A model generated the notes under the pieces. That model saw nothing but the letters and a program-made list of their open reading frames with translations, did no database searches and had not been told where the DNA came from. This document shows positions 5,987 to 13,283 of a stretch of DNA of 17,184 nucleotides, piece by piece. Positions within the stretch are counted from its first letter, which is position 1, and every line of letters begins with the position of its first letter. The DNA lies in assembly GCF_002432345.1 (NCBI RefSeq), contig NZ_DJDT01000187.1, positions 1 through 17,184 on the forward strand, written 5' to 3'. Made by a program: the position numbers and the translations under genes. Source of the DNA: Pedobacter sp. UBA5917 (GTDB lineage: Bacteria > Bacteroidota > Bacteroidia > Sphingobacteriales > Sphingobacteriaceae).

Positions 5987-6014
5987 TCCCTTTAAGGATA
6001 ACTTGGATTTTTTT
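5987..6014 (+). repeat. third, partial copy of the dispersed element (terminator part only)
   Basis: CCCTTTAAGGATAACTTG (5988-6005) is identical to the terminator loop region of copy A and is again followed by a run of eight or more T residues and GTTAG. The upstream 90 nt of the element are absent. It can form a weak hairpin (UUUAAG with CUUGGA) and stands as a second terminator 15 nt after the first. Confidence 0.6.
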
Positions 6015-6109
6015 TGTTAGGCTAAAAGTTATTTGGAGGCTGTATAAAACAATGTTTCTAACAGTAATGGCATGATCGAAATGGACCTTTTTGAGTAGTT
6101 AAATAAATT

Positions 6110-6640
6110 ATGAAAAATTACCAGTTATTTTTGTTTTTCGTGCTCTGTTATGCAGTTGGCAGTTGTAAACAGACTGCGGAAAAAGTGGATGGAAAAGATT
6201 CAGTAATTGTGTTTCAAAAAAAGACCAAGAAATCCCCTGCTTACAAAAGTTTTAAGTCTTTCAAAGGTGATACGGTTGCATATATGAAATATAATTTTGA
6301 AAATGATGCCGATTATTATCTGAACAAAAGAATGGATGTTTTCTTCAATGCTGTTGAGCTTCCTATACATAATTTTGTCTCGGGCAGTTGGGACGAAAAA
6401 ACTGGTAAAACAAATTTTTTGGTTTTTCATTTTTATTCGGATAAGGATGAGGACCTCAGAAGGAGGACTCAAAAAAATCCGCTAACGCTTTATGTATATT
6501 TCAAAGAACCGGTACTTTATAAAGAATTGGTCAGATACAGCAAGAGAAAAACTACAGATCAGCTTGAACCGTTATGGGATGACGAAGCCAAAAAATTTCT
6601 TCAGAAGACAAAAATCAAAGCAATTAGTCTTCCAAAATAA
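6110..6640 (+). CDS. lipoprotein of unknown function
   Basis: The 176-residue product begins MKNYQLFLFFVLCYAVGSC, with a lipobox V-G-S-C placing the lipidated Cys at residue 19, so it should be anchored in a membrane on the periplasmic or outer side. The mature part is strongly charged and Lys-rich (KKTKKSPAYKSFKSFKGD). It has aromatic-rich beta-like stretches (FLVFHFYSDKDED, then PLTLYVYFKEPVLY). No known domain is recognised and no catalytic motif stands out. It faces an unknown minus-strand gene and shares a bidirectional A/T hairpin terminator with it. No convincing promoter is visible in 6015-6109. Confidence 0.7.
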   Translation: MKNYQLFLFFVLCYAVGSCKQTAEKVDGKDSVIVFQKKTKKSPAYKSFKSFKGDTVAYMKYNFENDADYYLNKRMDVFFNAVELPIHNFVSGSWDEKTGKTNFLVFHFYSDKDEDLRRRTQKNPLTLYVYFKEPVLYKELVRYSKRKTTDQLEPLWDDEAKKFLQKTKIKAISLPK

Positions 6641-6645
6641 CTGAT

Positions 6646-6670
6646 GAAAAAAGGATATAAGCTTTTTTTC
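6646..6670. terminator. bidirectional terminator between convergent genes
   Basis: GAAAAAAG (6646-6653) faces CTTTTTTTC (6662-6670) across an 8-nt loop; both flanks supply A or T runs, so it can work for the plus-strand lipoprotein and the minus-strand gene. Confidence 0.55.
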
Positions 6671-6697
6671 GATGGATAAGGGGCTTAAATTTATTTC

Positions 6698-7327
6698 TTA
6701 ATCTAAATTTAAAAAGTAATTAATTTCAAGGAATTTCCTGGAACTTTCAATACTGTCTTTTTTCATCTTTAATTCTTTTAAAACGCCTGCAACCTTGATT
6801 TTTTGCTCAGGAAGTTTGATCGAATCTTTGGCATGGGCGATCAGAAAAGTTTCAGATGATTCTTCATCCCTGATTTCATAGATGTCGTACTGATCAATGA
6901 TGGGTACAGTAACAAAGGTCATAGATTTACCGGTAGAGATGGGGATCAGAATAAAACCTGTAAAATCTGATTTGGATTCCTTCATTTTTGGAAATCCGGT
7001 AATAATTGCATTAGAGGAGATAATGCCAATGCTGTTTGCCTCAGAAGGCAATAATTCCTGCGCCTTATATTTCTGATAGTTCAGTTGTAACTTATCATCC
7101 AGTTTCGAAATAAGTTCTGCTTTGTCGCTTGCATTTAGTTTAGAAATAGCCAACTCCAAGAAAAGTATGGTTTGCTGCTTTTCATTAAATAATCCACCGA
7201 TTTTTCCTACTTCAGCCTGGGATATAATACCATCTTCTGCATGGGTTAGCAGGTTATAAAACCGTCCTCCATTATCTAATGAACGTATCGCTTCGTCAAA
7301 ATTTATATAGGGTTCAATCTGTTTCAT
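6698..7327 (-). CDS. hypothetical cytosolic protein
   Basis: The chosen start is ATG at 7327 (reverse strand), giving 209 residues beginning MKQIEPYINFDEAIRSLDNG. A start 17 codons upstream (7378) is possible but adds only a poorly structured tail. There is no signal peptide or membrane segment. The first half is helical (FYNLLTHAEDGIISQAEVGKI, then a Lys/Leu-rich region to about 110). The second half is beta-rich with an ISTGKSMTFVTVPIIDQYDIYEI stretch and an ESSETFLIAHAK stretch, then ends in a Lys-rich helix. I do not recognise the family. It has a good promoter of its own upstream and looks monocistronic. Its position between a lipoprotein and a two-component system gives no functional clue. 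Confidence 0.65.
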   Translation of the reverse strand: MKQIEPYINFDEAIRSLDNGGRFYNLLTHAEDGIISQAEVGKIGGLFNEKQQTILFLELAISKLNASDKAELISKLDDKLQLNYQKYKAQELLPSEANSIGIISSNAIITGFPKMKESKSDFTGFILIPISTGKSMTFVTVPIIDQYDIYEIRDEESSETFLIAHAKDSIKLPEQKIKVAGVLKELKMKKDSIESSRKFLEINYFLNLD

Positions 7328-7431
7328 TTTATCTGCAAATTTTTTATTATTGGAATTTAGGATTTTTGGCAAGCACATTCCTTATGTGGCCTGAATATAC
7401 TTTATCGGAAAAAACTGACATTCTACAGCAC

Positions 7432-7463
7432 TAAATATAGCGCAAAAAGGATAACCTTACAAA
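7432..7463 (-). promoter_or_regulatory. promoter of the minus-strand hypothetical gene
   Basis: Read on the minus strand: TTTG (7463-7460), exactly 20 nt of spacer, then TATATTTA (7439-7432). This matches the Bacteroidota TTTG-N19-21-TAnnTTTG layout except for the last base. Transcription would start near 7428, leaving about 100 nt of leader to ATG 7327. Confidence 0.6.
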
Positions 7464-7587
7464 CCATTGTATGTATACTGATTTAACCTAAAAAGGGTGT
7501 TCCGTTAAAAAAAGAATCCAGACCATAATAGTCACTGGCATTTAGGTTTTCAGTAAAAGTGGTTGAATCCTCATTTTACAGCATAAA
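7464..7587. other. gap after the histidine kinase gene, possible weak hairpins
   Basis: This stretch lies 3' of the kinase gene. It has an 8-bp inverted repeat AACCTAAA (7485-7492) and TTTAGGTT (7541-7548) separated by 48 nt, and a short GTAAAA/TTTTAC pairing next to the kinase stop. No convincing canonical terminator and no gene are seen. Confidence 0.35.
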
Positions 7588-8826
7588 TTAAAATGTAATT
7601 TCGAAAATATGTTCCCCATTCGTATAGTGATAGGATAAGTTCCAATCATACAACAAACAGATCTGTTTAACGATTGGTAGGCCTAAGCCGTTGCCGGTTT
7701 TGCCCATGATATTTTTTCCAAAACGGTTAAATAACTTCGATTTATCAAATGAAAGTACGTTGCCCGAATTTATGAATGAGATTTTGTCCTGCAGAAGGAT
7801 AATTTTTGCATTTGCACCTTTCGGAGAGTGACTTATCATATTGGATAAAAAATTCGAAATCAGGATTTCCATTAAAGATGAGCTTGCCGTAAGTGTTTTT
7901 GGTTTGATTTCAGTATTTAAGCGGATCTCTTTATGATCGATAAGGTCTTCCACCTGTTCTATCTGACGGAGAAGTAAGTGCGACAATTCTAAATTACTTT
8001 CGTCCGGAAATCCTCCGTTTTCGAGCTTGGCGAGTAACAAAAGCCCTTTGTTTACTTTGGTTAATCTGTTAACGGCTGATTTGGCATCGCTGATAATATT
8101 GGTCATCTCATTACTCTGGTCAATCTGGCTCATCCTATCGAGTTTGCCCTGGATGATGGATAAAGGCGTCTGGATTTCGTGCGAAGCATTCTCTGTAAAT
8201 TCTTTAAGCGTATTATATTCTCCTTTTGCGCGTGTAGCAAGTTCGATGATTACCTGATTAAGCTCCTTAAATTCGTCGATATTCGAATGTTCCAAAAGCA
8301 ATGCCCGATCTGAAGAAACAGAGTAATTTTTTAATCTTTTCAGGTTAATTTTCATGGGATTCCATATTGCCCTGTTCAGTACATAGTTCATTACGGCACC
8401 AACCACAATCAACATGATCGCAATAAAGAGAAAAATAAAAAGAATAGCGCGCGAATAATGGCCCCATCCAATGTAGGTGGTCATTACCTGTATACTGTAA
8501 ATTTTGTTTTTTATTTTTCTGGATTGGCGGAGCAGGTAATATCCTTCACTCTTGCGCTGGATATGGTCATAAATGAGCGTATCCTTAAAAACGGGAACAT
8601 TGAGCGCAGTATTTTGATCAATTTCTTTTACAACAACTAATGGGAAATGTACTGCACTACCTTTTTTCAGCTCTGATGTTACCATATTTTCCTGCAATTC
8701 GAGCTGTTCTTTAATCTCTTCCGAAATTTCGATATACAAAAAACGGTAAAGTAAAAAACCGCTCAATAAAAGTACCGAAACGGTGAGCCAGATGTAATTG
8801 AGATTACTTTTGGTGAGCAGGCGCAT
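7588..8826 (-). CDS. sensor histidine kinase of a two-component system
   Basis: The 412-residue inner-membrane kinase has two membrane segments (about 11-31 and 127-149) that bracket a periplasmic sensor of about 95 residues without a recognised domain. The HisKA box is FTENASHEIQTPLSIIQG with phospho-acceptor His216. The N box is ILISNFLSNMISHSPKG (Asn325 and Asn329). The G1 region reads FINSGNVLSF, with Asn where most kinases have Asp; this variation is common in Bacteroidota relatives of QseC/CusS. The G2 box is GNGLGL at 378-383. It is translationally coupled to the response regulator by a 1-bp overlap (TAATG). The pair is divergent from the DUF4856-imelysin-carboxylase-receptor operon and so probably senses metal or envelope status and controls that operon; this is inference from position. 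Confidence 0.9.
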   Translation of the reverse strand: MRLLTKSNLNYIWLTVSVLLLSGFLLYRFLYIEISEEIKEQLELQENMVTSELKKGSAVHFPLVVVKEIDQNTALNVPVFKDTLIYDHIQRKSEGYYLLRQSRKIKNKIYSIQVMTTYIGWGHYSRAILFIFLFIAIMLIVVGAVMNYVLNRAIWNPMKINLKRLKNYSVSSDRALLLEHSNIDEFKELNQVIIELATRAKGEYNTLKEFTENASHEIQTPLSIIQGKLDRMSQIDQSNEMTNIISDAKSAVNRLTKVNKGLLLLAKLENGGFPDESNLELSHLLLRQIEQVEDLIDHKEIRLNTEIKPKTLTASSSLMEILISNFLSNMISHSPKGANAKIILLQDKISFINSGNVLSFDKSKLFNRFGKNIMGKTGNGLGLPIVKQICLLYDWNLSYHYTNGEHIFEITF

Positions 8827-9500
8827 TACCAGGTAAATTTATATCCAAGGCCCCTAACTGTTTTAATATAGTCGGTTCCATTGGTTTTAATTAGTTTTTT
8901 ACGCAGGTTCATCATGTGTACATAAATCACATCAAAATTATCAGTTTCATCAAAACTGTCGCCCCAAATGTGTTCAGCTATTGCCGATTTGCTCACCACC
9001 CGGTTTTTATTAACCACAAAATAGATTAAAAGCTGGTATTCTTTTTTGGTGAGTTTAATTTCTTCTTTCCCGAACAGCAGGCACTTTCCGGCAGTATCGA
9101 TCGTAAATCCATCAAAGAGGATGTTTTCTTCCCCCTGTAAAGCTTTCCGGCGGTAGAGTGCATTTACCCTGGCACTCAGTTCTTCCAGGTAAAAGGGTTT
9201 TGTTAAATAATCATCTGCACCCAGGTTTAATCCGTTTACTTTATCGGCGAGCGAGTTTTTTGCAGATAGGATCAAAATACCGGTTCCCATCTGGCAGGCC
9301 CTGATCTGAGAAATCAGGTCTATTCCGTTTCCATCAGGAAGCGTAATGTCTAATACAACTCCATCGTAAGCATAAGTATTTATTTTTTCAACAGCCTGTC
9401 CAAAGTCATTTGCCTGCTCGCAGATGTTTCCATCCGACGAAAAATAGGCGAGCATCTCGTCCAGTAGAACCGGCTCGTCTTCCACAAATAGTAGTTTCAT
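8826..9500 (-). CDS. OmpR/PhoB-family response regulator
   Basis: The 224-residue protein has a receiver domain (1-115) with acidic pocket Glu7/Asp8, phospho-acceptor Asp51 in VVLDITLPDGNG, Ser79 in ILSAKNS and Lys101 in LTKPF. A winged helix (about 126-224) ends YIKTVRGLGYKFTW, the family signature. All residues needed for phosphorylation are present. The upstream gene of a two-gene operon, its stop overlaps the kinase start by one base. About 145 nt separate its start from the DUF4856 gene on the other strand. That region contains an 11-bp-period direct repeat of the kind bound by dimers of this family, so it likely controls the divergent operon and perhaps itself. Confidence 0.93.
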   Translation of the reverse strand: MKLLFVEDEPVLLDEMLAYFSSDGNICEQANDFGQAVEKINTYAYDGVVLDITLPDGNGIDLISQIRACQMGTGILILSAKNSLADKVNGLNLGADDYLTKPFYLEELSARVNALYRRKALQGEENILFDGFTIDTAGKCLLFGKEEIKLTKKEYQLLIYFVVNKNRVVSKSAIAEHIWGDSFDETDNFDVIYVHMMNLRKKLIKTNGTDYIKTVRGLGYKFTW

Positions 9501-9544
9501 GATTAGTTGGATTTTCTAAAAAAAAAATCTGAAAAATTCCAATT

Positions 9545-9563
9545 CTTTAGAAAAACTTTAGAA
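9545..9563 (+). promoter_or_regulatory. tandem CTTTAGAA box, candidate response-regulator site
   Basis: CTTTAGAA at 9545-9552 is repeated exactly at 9556-9563, an 11-bp period that puts both boxes on the same DNA face. Tandem half sites with 11-bp spacing directly beside the -35/-33 region are the standard arrangement for OmpR/PhoB-type activators. It lies between the divergent response regulator gene and the operon promoter. Confidence 0.6.
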
Positions 9564-9570
9564 TCGGTTT

Positions 9571-9580
9571 TAATCTTTGC
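9571..9580 (+). promoter_or_regulatory. -7 element of the DUF4856 operon promoter
   Basis: TAATCTTTGC resembles the Bacteroidota -7 element (TA, 2-3 nt, TTTGC) with TTTAG about 20 nt upstream (9546-9550), inside the first CTTTAGAA box. Transcription would begin near 9583, giving a leader of about 60 nt to ATG 9646. Confidence 0.5.
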
Positions 9581-9645
9581 ACAAGAATAAGGCTTATTTA
9601 GACTTAATACAAATTGAAATCAATAAAAATTATATAATCAATAAA

Positions 9646-10746
9646 ATGAAAAACAAATACTTTAAACACTCGGCGTTAGTAGCCCTTGCAGTTTTAAGCC
9701 TTGCATCATGTAAAAAAGATAAGGTAGAAGATGAAGTTATTGCGCCATATGATGTACCAAAAACCTATAATTTTACTGATGCTAAATATGCTTCATCAAC
9801 CGCACGTGTAAAAATGTGGGCTGAACTAACCGGATATACTACTACCGGCAGTTCTGGTGCTGTATCATTAGATGCTACAAAAGCCAACAATTTATGGAAC
9901 AATAGCAACAATCCTTTTACCGATGCTACATTGAATACTTCGGGTGTAAATATTGCCGGAAAAATTACCGATGGTACGACTTTTAAAGCTATAGTAGATA
10001 ATCTGGTTACCGCTAGCCAATCTTTAGCTGCTGTGGGCAGCGATGGAACTGCTGGTTACGTAAACCGTACAGCCACAACGAAAGTAGCTGTTGATGGTAA
10101 GGGTTTCGAATATCAACAAGGTATTGCCAAAGGTTTAATGGGAAGTTTATTGCTTAAACAGGCAATCGATTTATTGGCAAATGTAAAAACTGATGCAACC
10201 ATTGAATTGCAAAAACAACATTTTGATGAAGCTTTTGGTTATTTGAATGTTCCGGTCGATTATGATCCAACTGTAGATTATACTAAGCTGGCTACCGGTG
10301 ATCCGAAAAAACCGTTGGCCTGGGGCGGTTATTTATGGGAACGCGGTAAAGGTATCAAAGCTGGTGAAGTAATTTTTAATGCCTTTTTAACCGGAAGAGC
10401 TGCAATAGGTGCTAAAGATGTTAAAGTACGTGATGCACAGATCCAGATTATTTTAGACAAATGGGAGCAACTGGCTGCAGCTGCTGCATTAGAATATGTT
10501 ACTTCTCCTACTACCGGCGATGTTGGTTTGGGTGTATGGCCAGGAGCTAAGTTCCATGCCTTATCAGAAGCCTGGGGTTTTATTTCTACTTTTAAATACA
10601 GACCTGCCACCAGTAAACTTACTGCAGCAAACTATACCAAGCTGAACGAAATTATCAACACCAGCTTTTATACTTTGTTAAACGCACCAGGCTATCCTAA
10701 ATTGGTTGAGGCCCAGGGAATATTAAAAGCAACATACGGTCTTTAA
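9646..10746 (+). CDS. DUF4856-family lipoprotein
   Basis: The start is ATG 9646 (366 residues). An in-frame TTG at 9577 lies inside the -7 element and cannot be the start. The signal peptide MKNKYFKHSALVALAVLSLASC has lipobox L-A-S-C with lipidated Cys22. The mature protein begins with a short acidic linker (KKDKVEDEV). It then has the pattern I recall for DUF4856: YNFTDAKYASSTARVKMWAEL near the start, LDATKANNLWNN, a long helical part with FEYQQGIAKGLMGSLLLKQ, and WGGYLWERGKG. It is expected at the cell surface or periplasm. Members of this family occur in Bacteroidota next to imelysin genes, and here it heads the same operon, so a role in metal or iron binding together with imelysin is plausible but unproven. 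A terminator follows directly, which should make it the most expressed gene of the operon. Confidence 0.8.
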   Translation: MKNKYFKHSALVALAVLSLASCKKDKVEDEVIAPYDVPKTYNFTDAKYASSTARVKMWAELTGYTTTGSSGAVSLDATKANNLWNNSNNPFTDATLNTSGVNIAGKITDGTTFKAIVDNLVTASQSLAAVGSDGTAGYVNRTATTKVAVDGKGFEYQQGIAKGLMGSLLLKQAIDLLANVKTDATIELQKQHFDEAFGYLNVPVDYDPTVDYTKLATGDPKKPLAWGGYLWERGKGIKAGEVIFNAFLTGRAAIGAKDVKVRDAQIQIILDKWEQLAAAAALEYVTSPTTGDVGLGVWPGAKFHALSEAWGFISTFKYRPATSKLTAANYTKLNEIINTSFYTLLNAPGYPKLVEAQGILKATYGL

Positions 10747-10774
10747 TAATTAATAAAATATAACTGATATCAGG

Positions 10775-10806
10775 ACTCTCTGTACTTTATCGTACAGAGA
10801 GTTTTT
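10775..10806 (+). terminator. strong hairpin terminator/attenuator inside the operon
   Basis: ACTCTCTGTAC (10775-10785) pairs perfectly over 11 bp with GTACAGAGAGT (10792-10802) across a 6-nt loop, followed by T residues to 10806. It lies between DUF4856 and imelysin. No promoter follows it before the imelysin start, so downstream genes must depend on read-through. Confidence 0.8.
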
Positions 10807-10822
10807 GAATTTTAAAAAAAAT

Positions 10823-11941
10823 ATGATGGCTAGAATAAATAAAATAGGGATTTCTGTTGCGTCGGTATTATTGGTGCTTTTTTACATTTCGTGTTCTAAA
10901 AAAAGTAATCCTACTGATGAACCAACTACGAATGGTTTTGATAAGGCAGCCATGTTAACCAATTATGCCGATAATTTAATTATACCGGCCTACGAGCAAA
11001 CACAGCAAAAATTAACATTGCTGCAAACTGCGGTAAGTGCTTTTTTAGCTACACCCAATGCAACAACGCAGGCAGCATTAAAAACTGTTTTTAAAGACAG
11101 TTATCTGCAGGTAGAACGTATTTCGGTGTTAGAATTCGGTCCTTCGAGGAATATTGCTTTCATTGGTTTTATTAACACATTACCGGCCAACACCATGAAA
11201 AAAGTTGGCGAAAAAACCGATCTGGCCATCATGGAAGAAAATATTGCCAATGGCAGCTGGAATTTGGTGCAGAACTCGGCCATACACCAACAAGGTTTCC
11301 CGGCTTTGGATTACCTGTTTTTTGCTAACGATGCCGTTGCCAAATTTGCAGATGCCAACAGTGCAAACCGCAAAAGGTATGTTCAGGATGTACTTACCAG
11401 GATAAAAAGCCTGTTAGATCAAACCTTATCAACCTGGAAAAGCACTTATCGTGGCCAGTTTATTTCGAACACACAGAGCAATTCGGGCAGTCCGATCAGT
11501 TACATGTTAAACCAGTTTGCTTACGAAATGGATATGCTCAAAGGTCCACGCATTGGCTGGCCTTTTGGTACACAATCTGGAGGTGTTCAGTTTCCTGAAC
11601 TTTGCGAAGCTTATTATTCAGGTTTATCGCTCGATTTGGCGATAGAGAATATGAACGGTCTTAAAAATATGTTTACCGGTAATAATAGTGGTAAAGGAAT
11701 ATCCGATTTATTGGTAGCCCTGGGTAATAAACAGTTAAGGGATGATATAATAAACCAATTTAGTGTGGTTGATGCCAAATTAAAAGCAATTCCAGCTCCT
11801 TTATCATCGGCATTGGCCAACAATAAGCCTGCAATTGAGGATGCAAACAAAGAAATACAACTTTTACTAAGGTTAATCAAAACCGATGCTGTATCTAAAT
11901 TGGGTGTACAGATTTCTTATGTAGATAATGACGGCGATTAA
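10823..11941 (+). CDS. imelysin-family lipoprotein (IrpA-like)
   Basis: The start is ATG 10823 or 10826 (372 residues from 10823); the upstream TTG lies in the terminator T run. The signal sequence ends Y-I-S-C with lipidated Cys24, so it is a periplasmic-facing or surface lipoprotein. The imelysin fold is supported by FDKAAMLTNYADNLIIPAYE near the N-terminus, RISVLEFGPSRN and the conserved Q-x-G-F-P-A-L-D-Y-L-F-F block (about 156-167). IGWPFGTQSGG and FPELCEAYYSGLSLDLAIENM follow. Imelysins are implicated in iron uptake and some bind metal through a GxHxxE motif. Here the corresponding block is GFPALD (158-163), so the His is replaced by Pro and the Glu by Asp. The gene overlaps the next one by 14 nt, pointing to tight translational coupling with the carboxylase-like protein. 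Confidence 0.85.
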   Translation: MMARINKIGISVASVLLVLFYISCSKKSNPTDEPTTNGFDKAAMLTNYADNLIIPAYEQTQQKLTLLQTAVSAFLATPNATTQAALKTVFKDSYLQVERISVLEFGPSRNIAFIGFINTLPANTMKKVGEKTDLAIMEENIANGSWNLVQNSAIHQQGFPALDYLFFANDAVAKFADANSANRKRYVQDVLTRIKSLLDQTLSTWKSTYRGQFISNTQSNSGSPISYMLNQFAYEMDMLKGPRIGWPFGTQSGGVQFPELCEAYYSGLSLDLAIENMNGLKNMFTGNNSGKGISDLLVALGNKQLRDDIINQFSVVDAKLKAIPAPLSSALANNKPAIEDANKEIQLLLRLIKTDAVSKLGVQISYVDNDGD

Positions 11942-13280
11942 CAAAGCCATAAAGTGGATGCAGTTACCCGTACCGGTTGCGCCATTAATTACATTCCGGA
12001 TATTATTTGGCAGCATTATGCTGCTAAGTACTATTCGTTTTTGGCTTAACGGGTGGATTACCACACAATACGTTACTCCAAAATATCATTTTACTTTTAT
12101 GGGATTTAACTGGGTGCAACCGCTTAACAGTATGGGGATGCACCTTGTTTTTATCGGTATTGCCTTATCGGCCCTTGCCATTGCGCTGGGCTTCTGGTAC
12201 CGTTTTGCCATCGTTACTTTTTTTCTGCTTTTTACCTATGTAGAGCTGATTGATGTAACCTATTATTTAAACCACTATTATTTTATCAGTGTGGTTAGTT
12301 TTATAATGATATGGTTGCCTGCAGGACGGTTTTTTGCTATAGATGTAAAATTGAACCCAGCTACGCGCATAACCGAAGTACCAAAATGGATGGTAGGCAG
12401 TATCAGGTTACAGCTAGCGATTGTTTATATTTTCGCGGGACTTGCAAAACTAAATCCCGATTGGCTGCTTGCAGCACAACCAATGAAAATCTGGCTGCCC
12501 ACAAAAAGTCACTTGCCCCTTATAGGCAATTTGATGTACAAAGCGTGGATGGCTTATTTTTTTAGCTGGTTCGGTGCTTTGTACGATCTTTTTATTGTGT
12601 TTTTTTTATTAAACCGTAAAACGCGTTTCGTAGCTTATCTTGCCGTACTGGCTTTTCACATTGCAACGGCCATATTCTTCCCGGCGATAGGGATGTTCCC
12701 TTATATTATGGTATTAAGCACCTTGATTTATTTCAGCGGTAATTTTCACCTTAAATTATTGGGCTTCTTTTATGCTTCGGTTGAAAATTTTAAAAGTAAA
12801 CATATCTTTTACCAACCTGCTTTTAAAAAGGGGATGTTAACTTTTTTTGCACTGTTTTTTCTCTTGCAGATCATTATCCCGTTCAGATACCTTGCTTACC
12901 CAGGACCATTGTTCTGGACAGAAGAGGGCTATCGCTTTTCGTGGCGGGTAATGTTGATGGAAAAAGTGGGCACGGCAACTTTTTATGTCCGTGATAAAAC
13001 AACAAAACAGACCTTCGAAATAAACAACGCCGATTTTCTGAGTGCGCAGCAAGAAAAAATGATGGCCACCCAAGCCGATCTTATTTTAAGATACGCACAT
13101 TATCTTAAACAGATTTACACCCAAAAAGGCATTAAAGAGCCAGAGGTTTACGCCCAGGTTTATGTAACCCTAAATGGGAGCAGATCTGCCGGTTTTGTTG
13201 ATAGCAGTGTCGATCTGGCCAGCCAAGACCTTAGTTTTAAACATTATAAATGGATTTTGCCATTTAATCCAAAACCCTAG
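11928..13280 (+). CDS. HTTM protein, vitamin K-dependent gamma-carboxylase homologue
   Basis: The 450-residue integral membrane protein has about five to seven hydrophobic segments between residues 18 and 320, then a soluble C-terminal domain (about 330-450). It matches vitamin K-dependent gamma-glutamyl carboxylase (GGCX) in order. LNHYYFIS (Asn115-His116) corresponds to the NHxYLY site with human His160. IFAGLAKLNPDW has Lys174 where human GGCX has its catalytic base Lys218 (AGVKKLDADW). AFHIATAIFFPAIGMFPYIM corresponds to the FHxMNSQLFSIGMF segment. GYRFSWRVM, YAHYLKQIYTQKGIKEPEVYAQVYVTLNG and DLSFKHYKWILPF match the C-terminal domain. So, unlike minimal HTTM proteins, most of GGCX is represented. 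The expected reaction is oxidation of a reduced quinone coupled to carboxylation of Glu; whether this homologue carboxylates is unknown. Bacteroidota use menaquinone, which could serve as cofactor. It overlaps imelysin by 14 nt and precedes the receptor by 3 nt. Confidence 0.85.
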   Translation: MTAINKAIKWMQLPVPVAPLITFRILFGSIMLLSTIRFWLNGWITTQYVTPKYHFTFMGFNWVQPLNSMGMHLVFIGIALSALAIALGFWYRFAIVTFFLLFTYVELIDVTYYLNHYYFISVVSFIMIWLPAGRFFAIDVKLNPATRITEVPKWMVGSIRLQLAIVYIFAGLAKLNPDWLLAAQPMKIWLPTKSHLPLIGNLMYKAWMAYFFSWFGALYDLFIVFFLLNRKTRFVAYLAVLAFHIATAIFFPAIGMFPYIMVLSTLIYFSGNFHLKLLGFFYASVENFKSKHIFYQPAFKKGMLTFFALFFLLQIIIPFRYLAYPGPLFWTEEGYRFSWRVMLMEKVGTATFYVRDKTTKQTFEINNADFLSAQQEKMMATQADLILRYAHYLKQIYTQKGIKEPEVYAQVYVTLNGSRSAGFVDSSVDLASQDLSFKHYKWILPFNPKP

Positions 13281-13283
13281 TAC

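Noticed and set aside
7485..7548. Inverted repeat AACCTAAA/TTTAGGTT after the kinase gene as a terminator
   Set aside because: The 48-nt loop is too long and no T run follows on the kinase strand; it may be chance.
9577..9645. An N-terminal extension of the DUF4856 protein from TTG 9577
   Set aside because: The TTG is part of the -7 promoter element, and the extension would bury the lipoprotein signal peptide.
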